DNA of 64,000 nt from Azolla pinnata (Eukaryota > Streptophyta > Polypodiopsida > Salviniales > Salviniaceae). Location: contig JBBBWG010011112.1 in NCBI GenBank assembly GCA_037176905.1, positions 1-64,000 of the forward strand. The letters run 5' to 3'. The stretch's first letter is position 1; each line of letters begins with the position of its first letter. A program made the translations under genes and the position numbers. This document shows, piece by piece, positions 36,301 to 47,043 of the stretch. The notes beneath the pieces are model-generated. The model was not told the origin of the DNA, ran no database searches, and was given only the letters and a program-made list of their open reading frames with translations.

Positions 36301-37524
36301 TCAGGTGACAGGAAAAAAACCACCCCTGGTAGCATTCAATATGATGATTGATGCCTTTGGAAAACAAGGTTTACATGAAGAAGCTCTTCAGTATTATGTC
36401 CGCCTATGTGATTCTGGCCTCCAACCTAATGCAGTAAGCTACTGCTCCATTATTTCAGCCATGGTGAAGGCAGGAAAATTCAAGAAAGCTGAACATATCT
36501 ATAATAAGATGTTGGCAAAGGGTGTAAAACCAAATCTCCATGTCTATGCAACTATGATTCATTGCTACACAAAATGCAAATTGACAGCACGTGGGCATGA
36601 GGTATCAATTTCAGCTGTTTGAAGTTTAAACTAAGCCGTTCTCATTTTGAAATGGATCTCATGATTTGTCTCTCACTGTGGTTTCAGCTTTATCTCTTGA
36701 TGAAGAAGTCTAAGATCCTTATGAGTGACACAGCATATGGATCAGTTTTGGCTCTTTACATTGGTGGTGAATGGTATGAGCATGCGGCTGATGTTCTAAA
36801 AGATCTAGAGGCCCAAGGATTTAATCTAGATATTCCTTCCCATGGTCTGCTAATTCGCACCTTTGCAAAGAGAGACGATAAAATGGATGCCCTGCAAAAA
36901 GCAGTTCAGACCAGTAAATTTTCTGTTTGTAAAGTGCTTAGTAGACTTGCTGAAGAGGAAAGTTCTAATCACAATCACTTGAGTCCCAAGCTGTACGACA
37001 AGGTCATTGGTTTTCTCGATGGGTGGAAAGATGAAGACAAGGCAAGAACTTCTCTCAGCCAACTCTACAATGCATTTTTGGACTACTTTTGGCAAAGAGG
37101 TCTTACAGGTACTTCCAAGAAACTATTAGAAAAAGCAAGAAAAGTGTATGCTTTGAAGACTCGACCTCAGAAAAATTCCAAAGGGTGGACCCTTGACGTA
37201 AGAGGGTTATCTGTGGGAGGGGCTGCAGTAGCAGTATTTGATTGGCTAGTTGATGCAGCAGATAGTCTAGTTCTGCCTTCAGATAGTTCAGATCCAAGGG
37301 GGTTGAATATGGTAATCATAACAGGAGGCAGTGATGGTTGTGAGACGGCAGAACTTCAAATCAGTTCGAGTTTGAAACGAACTTTGTTAGGTTTGCTGAA
37401 GGCATACGAGTCTCCTTTCATTGAATCAGCAGAGAACCCCAAGGAGATTCATGCTGTAGCTTCAGACGTGATCAAATGGGTTTCAGAAAACACATTTAAG
37501 AATCAACTAGGTTTCACTGCCTAG
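33321..37524 (+). CDS. PPR-SMR protein, probably chloroplast RNA-binding
   Basis: Pentatricopeptide repeat protein with a C-terminal SMR-like domain, a small plant class that acts in chloroplast RNA processing and gene expression. Exons: 33321-34055, 34972-35175, 35920-36105, 36305-36601, 36688-37524. All introns are phase 0, giving 752 aa. The first ~60 residues are Ser/Ala/Pro-rich with few acidic residues, as in a transit peptide. P-type PPR motifs run from about residue 165 to 570 (for example TALKIYTSLIRVLSKNGRNE, LVAFNMMIDAFGKQG, NAVSYCSIISAMVKAGK, NLHVYATMIHCYTKC). The SMR-like region (about 638-750) has GWTLDVRGLSVGGA and MVIITGGSDG. In the SMR LDxH motif the His is Arg here, and the second motif is also modified, so nuclease activity may be lost. 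I cannot assign an orthologue among PPR-SMR genes. Confidence 0.88.
35374..35476. repeat. 54-bp tandem duplication in intron 2 of the PPR-SMR gene
   Basis: GGACATGGTAGATCTCT begins at 35374 and again at 35428. The copies are almost identical, each ending GAACACAGTATT. Confidence 0.9.
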
Positions 37525-39431
37525 CCGCAAATTTGCCGATGGCGTTAAGTAACAGAAGCTTCAGTGTGCAAGAGGATGGAATTATTTCTCATCTCTTGCT
37601 ACTTCTATATGCCATATCTGCTCCCAGAACAATTCACAAATTTACAAGTCCGTTGGAATGAAGGAGAACCTTTGTCCGCAACTTAGAGACATACATAATC
37701 AGCATCAGTTTGATTGTTTCTTTGGATATGCATTCAGTTTACCTGCTGATGTTGATCTCCAACAATCTCTACAGAGTGATCTCTTGGTTTCATGCGATTA
37801 AGAATGGGAGGCATCTATTGTCGACAATCGTCACACAGTGCCGTCATTTTCCTTCTGAGAAATTGCTTTGGAAGGCAAGTAGAACTTCAATACGGTCAAG
37901 AGTATCAAACCGATCCTGGTCATTTGCATGGACTCCTTGGGATTCTGATGTTGTAAAAGTTTGTGTCAATGTGAAGAAGAAGCTGCTGAAAATGGCATAA
38001 CATTTTGTTGACATGGAACACCATGACATTGTGAGAAATGAAAGAGAGGCAGTTTTTTTCCCTGGAAGCCTGAGATGGTCTATTGAGGCTTAATATCCAC
38101 ACAGCAATGTCATGGTGCTCTAAGAGAAATGCATGTTTTTTTCTGGGCTTGTTAAGAGCCTCTCTTTTGTTCTTACTTGGTACAAAACACTGTTGTACCT
38201 ACAAGAGTCATAGATCTGATGTGTTAACTTGATTTGATTGCTTTGTTTTTCTGATCAGAAAAACACACAATTTGTATAGAAATGAAAGCAAATGGGGAAT
38301 GTGAAGTGTACATCTGCCCAAGTGAAATTGCCGAGCCCTCCGAAGTCCGGGTGGAATCGAGTTGGAAGACATTAACTGAGATTGGATTAGAATTTTGGCT
38401 GCTTCAAAATGCGAGATGAGGATGGAAATCAAGCAGCAAACAAGTCCTCTTTCCAGGACGATCGATTGAACGACAAGTTCAGATGGACTATATACATATA
38501 TTTTGACGGCATTTCTATGCTCTTACGGAATACGACGTAAGCGTTCTGTTGTTTGGCATGTTGTCCGTCATCCTCTGAATCAGGAGCCGCCATTCGGCGC
38601 TGAAACTTAAAAGAGTCCCTCTTTTCGAGCCCCCTTCTATCTAGCGGTGGTTAGGGGGCAACCATCTGCTCATGCGGAGGAAGCATGTCCTCGATTCTCG
38701 CAATGGGCGTATATAGCGTCATCGCCTGCTGATACAAAACACAGAGGCTAATCAATGATGTGTTATCCGGATCATGCGGAACCAAGACGAGCTGACAACA
38801 TCTGGTTAAAGAACGGCGGTGATCCGGTAGCCCCGAGTCTTGTCTATATAGACTGGCTCGAGACAAAGAGATGCCTTTCCATTCGCTCTGTTCGTCACGT
38901 TTCAAGCCTATTCGTCTTCTGTGCCCGAGATCTGCCGAGAGCGTAACTCAGCCGCAGAAGTCTAGCCACGTTAAGAGAACACGAGGGAGGCCGTTTCCGA
39001 TCAGTTCTCCGCTTGTTGCCAGCGGCAGAAGCTCGTTCTTGCCCATGTCTCTCGACATACGGCGCTGGATGTCATGCACACCAGAGTGCAGTTCCAGGTT
39101 ATAGGTTTAACACAAACATACAGATGACAAAATGGTTATAGGTTTAACACAAACATACAGATGACAAAATTTGCCTGGTTTTGTATGTGTAACCAAGCAT
39201 CACTTGGATGTGCCAGTGCATGTGTATGCATGTGCATGTCATGTTGATTCCATGTGATCCAAGAGAATCCACATGCACACATGCATGCATACACACACAT
39301 ACATACACACACACATACATACATACATACATACATACACGCACGCACACATACACTCACACACACATACATACACATACATACATACATCCATGCATAG
39401 ACATACATCCATCCATGCATGCATGCATACA

Positions 39432-39463
<32 letters not shown>

Positions 39464-39879
39464 CATGCATGCACACATGCATGCATGCATACATACATAC
39501 ATACATTCAAGCAAAACAGAGCTTCTCTTTGCTTCCTCTCTTCCCCTGTTCTCTCTCTCTCGCCCCTTCCTTCTCTCTGTTGTCTGCGTCAAAACCCTCC
39601 TCGAATCGACCCGAATCGTGGCTTCTGAGCACAGCCCACCTCTCTGAACGCAGAGATCTCGTCGGACCAGCTGCGCCTTCCATGGGGAAAACCCTACGAA
39701 TGCCCGCGCTGAACGACGCCCTCCCAGGAAAAACCCTAACCCTAACCCTAACCCGTCTGATAGCCAGTTAAAAACCATACGGAAAAGCGAAGAAGAAAAG
39801 CCCCATTCGCCAATTCCGTCTCTACCATATCTATCACCACACGAAGACCACGGCCATAGCTAGCTAGATACGGTGTAAC
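37525..39879. other. Intergenic region upstream of the SWIB-Plus3-GYF-CCCH gene
   Basis: The 3' UTR of the PPR-SMR gene probably covers the first several hundred bases. A 37-bp unit (GGTTATAGGTTTAACACAAA) is tandemly duplicated at about 39097-39170, and a CATA/CATG simple repeat follows at 39270-39508. The presumed leader begins after that and includes a short upstream open frame (ATG at 39681, 29 codons) through a telomere-type repeat. No other gene was seen. Confidence 0.5.
39270..39508. repeat. CATA/CATG simple repeat
   Basis: Long runs of CATA with CACA and CATG variants. Open frames here are Thr/His/Ile or Cys/Met/Tyr/Val strings and not genes. Confidence 0.95.
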
Positions 39880-40002
39880 ATGGAGAACCCGGATGCTGGC
39901 CCACAACCTGTTCCGGTTGATTCGAACCCCATCCCTGATGCCGTCCCGGCCCAAATCCTTAACCCTAACCCTAACCCTAACCCTAACCCTAACCCTAACC
40001 CT
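39732..40002. repeat. Telomere-type AACCCT hexamer repeats, two clusters (leader and coding)
   Basis: Cluster 1 has about 3.8 copies at 39732-39754 in the leader. Cluster 2 has seven exact copies at 39961-40002, in frame in the first coding exon, read as Asn-Pro seven times. The unit is the six-base TTAGGG type on the other strand, not the seven-base TTTAGGG usual in plant telomeres. Confidence 0.95.
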
Positions 40003-43000
40003 AATCTAGAAGAAGGCCTTTTCACAAGTCCCGCGCTCCCTGATTCAGTCAAAGCTGGCCACGCACGTGCTTCAGCTCCCAAGAAGAAGACTGAATTTGA
40101 AAGAGAAATGGAGCTTTTCGAAGCGGCTGAAAGAGAAGAAGAAGCTCGGCTCCTTGCCGCCCTACGGAACCCGCATCAAGCTAAAGATGGGGAGATTAAG
40201 AACCCGAATCACGCCGTGCGGCCGGAAATTAAAAGGAATGATGTCGATAGGAGAAAGAATGTTGATGAGGATTGTGATTATGTTGCTCGGAGTTCCGACT
40301 CGGGTCGAATTCGAACGCCAGTTACTAGGCTTTCCCATCGATCGAAGAGAAAGAAAGTAACTCGCAATTCTTCCTCAAATGATTCGAGTGGTAGTGACTA
40401 TGAAGAAGAAGAACATGACGATGATGAAGACGCGAAAGAAAATGATGACAAAGATGACGAAGATGATGACAATGATATACCGAGAAGAGGTAATCGAAGA
40501 AATGTACGTGATTTTGTAGGATGGGCATCTAAGGAGCTAGTGAGTTTTCTGCAGCAAATTGGCGAGGATCCAGAAAAGGCACTGTCGGTAACTGCAGTTA
40601 AGAATATTCTGCTGAGTTATATCGAAACTAATGAGCTCACAAATCCTCAACGCCATGCCCAAGTAAGATGTGATGAGAAGCTACATACCCTCTTCCAGAA
40701 GAAGAATATTCTCAAATATGAGTTGATGAAATTGTTAAGCCCACATGTTGCTTCAAAGAAGAGGGGGGCTGCAAAGGTGTCGAAACCAAGTGATGATGAT
40801 GATGAAGATGATGATATAGAGCTGGATGATCGCGAGGATAAGCAACAAAAGCATCGGAAGTTGAAGAAAAATATTATCAGGGAAAAGGAAGCAAAGCCAG
40901 GAACTAAAGATTATGCTGCCATTGATGTCAAAAACATAAATTTGATTTATCTAAAGAGGAGTTTGCTGGACTATTTGCGTGAAGACCCTGATTTTGAGAC
41001 CAAAGTTGTTGGAACGTTTGTCAGAATACGAGTCCCAGCAATGACAAACAAGAATGAAGCATGCTATCGACTTGTTCAAGTAGTTGGTAAGTTCTTGCAA
41101 CATGCTATAATGTAGTGCAGATTTACATGAATCTCCCAAAGTATGGAGAGGGTAAGGTGTGTTCAACTTATATTCTATTATTTGGGCTTAAATGACTGAA
41201 AGTTAAGGGTATGATGAGAACCTCCAAATAGAACTTGAGCCAGAGAGTATGACTTCCGAGTGATAAACTTCAAAGTGGACATACAATGTCGAGGGTGCTT
41301 ACTTGTGAAGTGTGTCAACGGAATTTATTGGTTGACAATTCATGTTTGTAGATTACTAATGCTGCGATCTGGGAGCTCTGGCATGTAAATAACATTTGAG
41401 GTTCAATTTGAGAATAATGTTCGGTTGGAAAATGTTTAGTGAACACAGCATTGATATGCTATGCTTTATCTGGATCACAGAATTTGAACCTAGTGTTTTG
41501 TATTTTGTTTAAAAATTCCAAACCTTGTCATATACTTGGTTTTTGTAGTTCATCTTCTTGATGTATGATCGAAGAATAAGTATTTTATACTTTTGGTATA
41601 GGTGGAAGTTAGTGGTTTTACCAGGATTCTAGTACTTCTCTGATTCTAAATCAGAATTTTCTGTAGCATGCCGAGTCCGCTGGCTTATTTTTCGGGTTCC
41701 ATGTATCTTGGAATTTGTGTTTGGCAAAAGTACTTTGTCATCGAAATCTTTTACTCTAGTTGAAATAGTGAATAAGCATCTACAGGGGTCCTAACATATG
41801 GATGATGATTATATGGTGCTGATGACCAAAACAGTGCACCAACTTTGGGAACAATCTCATAAAATCTTACATTCTTTAAAAAATTTCATGCTGTATGACA
41901 ATTAGTTGGAATTTAATTATGGGTAAAGATTTCAATGACCATCCTTGATGTTTGTTTGGGTTAATTCAACTGGTGCAGCCTGTGGAGGACCTGGGTGTGG
42001 GCAAGTTTGTTTGTTTACATAATCAAGAAAGTCATATGTACAATCGTGTCACATTATCATCATTTGTATTCCTGGTGGTGGCCTTTGGAATGAGGCAGTC
42101 GTTAAAAAATGCTGAACTGTCTTAATCATAAAAATTCCTGAACTTGAAATTTACGATAAAGCTACCACCTGTTGGATAATCTTTGGTTCTTTGCAATCCG
42201 TGAACAGAATCTCATTGGATATTCAGATTTTAGTGGGCTACATGTTTATATAGGGTCATAATAAAACAAAGAGGAGTATCCTGTATAGTTGACCCAGTGT
42301 AAATACAAATCTTGTCAACCACCATAAGAACCACGAAATACAGATGGTCTTGCTTATTACGTAACAGTGCATTCATATTGTTTTTATTAAATAATCACAA
42401 ATACACAAATAGCCTTCTGCAATTCTGATGATGGCTAGCTTTCAGTTGCGTTTGCAAAAGTAATACATGTTGATATCATTTCTAGCCTTGTCAATTGTAA
42501 AGGTTATTCTGTTGTACTTGCAGAGGAGTAATGCATAGAACTATTATATTCATATGGTTTTGGCTTTGATGCTTTTGTGATTGGCTTCGAGTTCATCTTC
42601 TGCTTTTGTTTATTGTCAGGAATAAAGAATGTTCAGGGAATACAGAATGCTAAGGTGGGGGATATAATTTTAGAGATTCAAAATCTGCAAAAACGTGAAG
42701 AAGTGACTCTAGATGCTGTTTCAACCCATGACTTTACTGAGGTAAGAACCATATTGCACATTGAAGATTTCTGTAATTCCAATATGCCAATTTTATCATT
42801 TGTTTATCAGTCAGTAAGGAAAAATATTGATTCATCTTCTAGTTTCTTTTCATGTAAATGGGGTGCTTGTTAGAGTTCGGTTGACTTATTAGAAAGTTTG
42901 TAATTTCTTAATTTGCTAGGAGTGTCTTCTCCACAGTAAAACAGATCATGAAAAATACAATGAATGCAGTCTATAAATCATCAACTATGAGGTCATGGTA

Positions 43001-46000
43001 ATCCAATCACTCTTCTGGATAATGGAGAACATTCATGGAAAATTTATTTATTAGGCACACACCTACATTATGCCAGTAATCAACTACAATGAGGTTGACA
43101 GTTTGGGCATACAGCAGCTAGCTAGATTTGTTGATTGGTCTAAGTTGTACTCTTTGTGAAATGTTCTCTAGTTCAGAAAGTATTCTTTTATCTAGTAAAA
43201 GAAGCCATGAAAGGCAGAATACAAGGCTTGAGCAAATGTATACTGCAGTCTGAAACAATGTTTTCCAGGCCTTGTGGACAAAGCTCATGTTTGACATCGG
43301 CCATTTACATCGGCCATTCATCTGTATGAGGGCATTATACTGATTTGCGGTTGTGAATAGAAAAGCTAACAAGAGTGTAGTTACTATAGATAAATTTTTC
43401 CTAGAAATGTTCTTGTCTATGAAAACTAACATTTTTCCATTTTGATCAAACAGGAAGAGTGCCAACGTTTACGGCAAAGTGTAAAATGTGGCCTTCTAAA
43501 TGCCATGACAGTGGTCAGTTACAGGCTAGCTTACTTAACCACCTTAGCTGATAACCATTCAAATTTCTCATTGAATGGATTTTTATGCATTTCAGGGTCA
43601 ACTCGAAGAAAAAGCTAGAGCTCTTCGAGAGGCCAAGGTGAAGGATGTAAGTAGAGAACACTATGATCCAAGTGCAGCGTGTGCCGTTCTTGCATACAAT
43701 AACGTTACAAGTTTGAATTTGACATATATGTGTGTTATGTTCTTGAGTGTTGCAACTAGAATCGTGCACTTTGAGTTTCCTACCGACTCCTGAGAAGGAT
43801 TCTTTATCTTCAATGTTTAGATTCTTGAGAATTCGAGATCTAGAATTTGCTTAATTTTTAGATGTGTAGTGCAATTAGAAATTTTTTTCTTACCTTCTAT
43901 TTCAGATGTTATCTTGCATCTCCCTAGATGATTGGTGATTCTACCCTTACTCTCTCAGAAAACATCTTGCCCTCTTTAGTTGAGTTGATGCAAGCAGTCT
44001 ATAGGTTTATCACGGCCAGTGAATGTGCTGAAGTGTTTTTCAAGTGCAGATGGGCAATACATCCCTCATCTAGTTCTTCTTGGTTGGTGAGACACTCGCC
44101 TGAACTTTGCACCTTATTTACCTAGTATGTGAAAGAAGTAAACATTGTTTGTGCAAGGATAGCCAAGATTCCTTGCATTCTATAATTTAAGCATTTGTAA
44201 AGAATCGTTGGGATCGTTGGTTAATTTGAGCTAGTCGAACATGTTTGGGAAACGTATAGGATGTCGGGAAACAGATCTATCTGAGACTATGGCTGGAGAG
44301 CCTGAAAGTTAAAACCATTGTGAATTGAACATGACTGAGAAAGGTATATTATGGAAGAAAATAGATACATCTGTAATGTTTGAGAGAATATGGTCCCCTC
44401 TCAGCTCCGGAAAACTCGATTTGTGTCTTTTGCCATCACTCACGAAGAAAATGCTATTTACCTATTTGTCTTGTAGTTTTTATTATCAAAGCTTGTTTTG
44501 GGATTTTCGCCCAATATACCAAACTTATCATCTGAATCATGGACAGTGGTTCGAAAATGAGCTTGTTAGGCTCAGTCATCTTCGAGATAGAGCAAGTGAG
44601 AATGGACGTAAAAAAGAATATCCTTTTAATTATTTCATATTATAATGGAAGACTACTATTGCGATATTCTTTTATAAGTGGATTGCTCCTTTCCAACATA
44701 CTTCTTTAACCAGTCTTTTATCATGCACACTTAGAGAGTGTGTGGAGAAACTTCAAGTCTTAAGTAGCCCTGCACAAAGAGAGAGACAACTAAAGGCTCC
44801 TATTGATATCAACATAGATCCGCATATGGACCCTGAATACGAATCAGATAATGCCGATGATTTGCTGGCAAACAGCATAGGTATACTAAATTTTACTTTC
44901 TTATCGATTTATGAGATTGGAAATCTGTAACTCAAATGACATCTATGCAGGAAATCAAAGTGATTCTAATACTGTAAAAGTGGGGGAGAAGATTGGCCCT
45001 GTGGAAGTTTCTCAAAACGTTGTGAACAGGGGGAACTTGGTTGACCTCAATCATTTCACAAGGATGAGCGATCAGCCAATTCAAAAACATTTTCAGAAAT
45101 GGCTTCATGAAGGTAGCAGGGGATGCGGTAATGGTGTCCTAAACACAGATCATGCTGCTGCTCATCAAAAGAACGTCCCAAGGAAGGATGCTACCTGGGG
45201 AGATGGCACAGAGATTGACCGCTGGGAAGATGCGAAATGGCTAGGCAATCCAGGGGGTTACAAAAAGGCTATTTTAGACGGTAAGATAACTGAAGAACTA
45301 TATAGAATAGGTATAAGGAATGCTCCGAAACTTGAGGATAATCAGGAGGATAGCTGGAGAGGCGTAGGTACAGAAGCTGAAGGAACTTGGGGCAACCACT
45401 ATGTTGACGACAAAAGTAATAATGAAGGAAATAAGAGATACGAGGATTGGAGATTTAATCCAGGTAGAGTGGATAATAGTTGCATCGATTCAGGTTTGAA
45501 CATAGGTGATGGTATAAAAAGCGAGAATGCAAGAAGAGGCGACTATTTTGACGAGTATTCAAAGGGTGATGAGTGGAGCAGAGGCAGAGAAAGCGATGGT
45601 AGATGGGGCAGTAGCTTGTTTCACGAAACAAGCAACAGCAGAGGCATCGCTGGTAGAAGCGATGAAGCATTGAGGTCGAATGCGGTTGGAAATACTAGTG
45701 AATGGCATGGTGCAGGGGGTAAGGAGAGTGTAGATGACATGGGCAGACATGCCATGATTGATTACTATGGGAGAAAGTCGAGCACTGCTGGTTATCTAGA
45801 GCCAAACGACAGTTGGAACAGCTCGAATGGCGGTTTACTGAAGAGGGAATGGACTGATTTGAAACATCCGTATTACCAAAGAGAAGCATATGCCGCAATG
45901 TTCTCAGGGAGGACAAGAGACTTGCAGGATGCCCGAATGGCGGTTGAAGGAAATGCAAAGATCTGGCATTACCATGATCCGACGGGAAAGATCCAAGGCC

Positions 46001-47043
46001 CCTTCACGATGGATCAGCTCCGAGAGTGGGAGAAGACGAAGCTTTTCCCCCAAGATTTACGCGTGTGGCGGAGGGCAGAGGCCCCCGAGGATGGGGTCCT
46101 ACTGACTGATCTTCTTCAGGGGGAGCTGAGAAAAGAATTCGTTCACCCGAACCTCGCAGAGAACCCACCTAGAGATTTCAATGACGCTGCGAATAGTAGA
46201 CACCCGATGCTCACAGAGAACCCTCGACATTTCAACGATGCTGCTAATAGTAGACACCCGATGCTCGCAGAGAACCATAGAGATTTCAGTGATGCTCCTA
46301 ATAGTAGTCGACATCTGAGGCCCGCAGAGAACCCCAGGGATTTCAGTGATAATCCTAATAGTGGTCGACATCCGAGGCTCGCAGAGAACCTTAGAGATTT
46401 CAGTGATGTTCCTGATTGTAGTCGACATCCGAGGCTCGCAGAAAACCTTAGAGATTTCAGTGATGTTCCTGATAGTAGTCGACATCCGAGGCTCGCAGAG
46501 AACCTTAGAGATTTCAGCGATGTTCCTAGTCGTAGTCGACATTTGAGGCTCACGGAGGACCCTAGAGATTTCAATGATTCTCCTAATAGTAGTCGACATC
46601 CGAGGCTCACAGAGAACTCCAGAGATTTCAATGATGCTCCTAATAGCAGCAGTTGGGATGATGACGACGACGACGACGACGATGATGTGATGCATTCAGA
46701 AGCAAAGTATTGGGCGGTTGAAAAAGTCCACAACGGCCTTTTGCTACATGATGCTGGTGGATCAAGGCAAGACAGAGGTTGGAGTTCATCACAAGGTCAT
46801 TCTCATTATGACAGTGACAAAGGGGACTTATTAGACTGGGAAAAGGATTCGATCGATCGCCCTCGTCGTCATCCTCGCCCTCATCATCATCGGCATCGTG
46901 ATCGTCATCATCGGCCTCATCGACCTGATCGGCGATATCATCACGACTTCGGACGATTCCCTACAAGCAAGAAGGAATGCCCCTGTAGGTACTTCGAAAG
47001 GGGTATGTGTAATAAAGGCCAAAATTGTGAATTCAAGCACTAA
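39880..47043 (+). CDS. SWIB-Plus3-GYF-CCCH protein of the NERD / CCCH19-CCCH44 class
   Basis: Nuclear protein class that includes Arabidopsis NERD, which joins histone binding to small-RNA-directed chromatin silencing through AGO2. Exons: 39880-41086, 42620-42741, 43454-43513, 43596-43646, 44547-44617, 44729-44880, 44951-47043. Phases close to 1251 aa. Domains in order: (Asn-Pro)7 run at about 28-41; acidic patches; SWIB/MDM2 about 211-290 (DFVGWASKELVSFL); Plus3 about 345-480 (YLKRSLLDYL, VGTFVRIRV); conserved linker LSHLRDRAS-NGRKKELRECVEKLQ; three Trp-Gly dipeptides (TWGDG, TWGNH, RWGSS), possible AGO hooks; GYF about 889-945 (WHYHDPTGKIQGPF); nine 19-20-residue repeats about 958-1121 ending in a ten-Asp run; His/Arg-rich stretch; C-x7-C-x5-C-x3-H finger as the last residues. 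No PHD finger is present, unlike NERD. Intron 5 is AT-AC. Confidence 0.93.
44618..44728 (+). other. U12-type AT-AC intron (111 bp)
   Basis: The intron begins ATATCCTTTT, a match to the U12 donor consensus ATATCCTT, and ends GCAC. TTCTTTAAC at 44702-44710 matches the U12 branch site TTCCTTAAC and lies about 19 nt from the end. Only this splice gives the conserved family sequence RKKELRECVEKLQ across the junction (GA/A CTT AGA GAG). A GT donor at 44608 with the AG at 44734 loses it. Confidence 0.88.
46150..46660 (+). repeat. Coding minisatellite, 57-60-bp unit, about 9 copies
   Basis: Each unit encodes a variant of AENLRDFSDVPDSSRHPRL. Units of 57 bp (19 residues) occur first, with 60-bp (20-residue) units later. 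The copies remain in frame, and the central ones (46376-46545) are most alike, which suggests recent expansion. Confidence 0.95.

Noticed and set aside
39208-39771. 187-codon frame upstream of the CCCH gene
   Set aside because: Most of it is the CATA simple repeat read as His/Thr/Ile. Only the last 29 codons, from the ATG at 39681, could matter as an upstream ORF.
46099-46733. Two ~197-codon minus-strand frames with clear repeats
   Set aside because: They are shadows of the 57-60-bp coding minisatellite in the CCCH gene. The plus-strand frame continues smoothly from GYF to CCCH.
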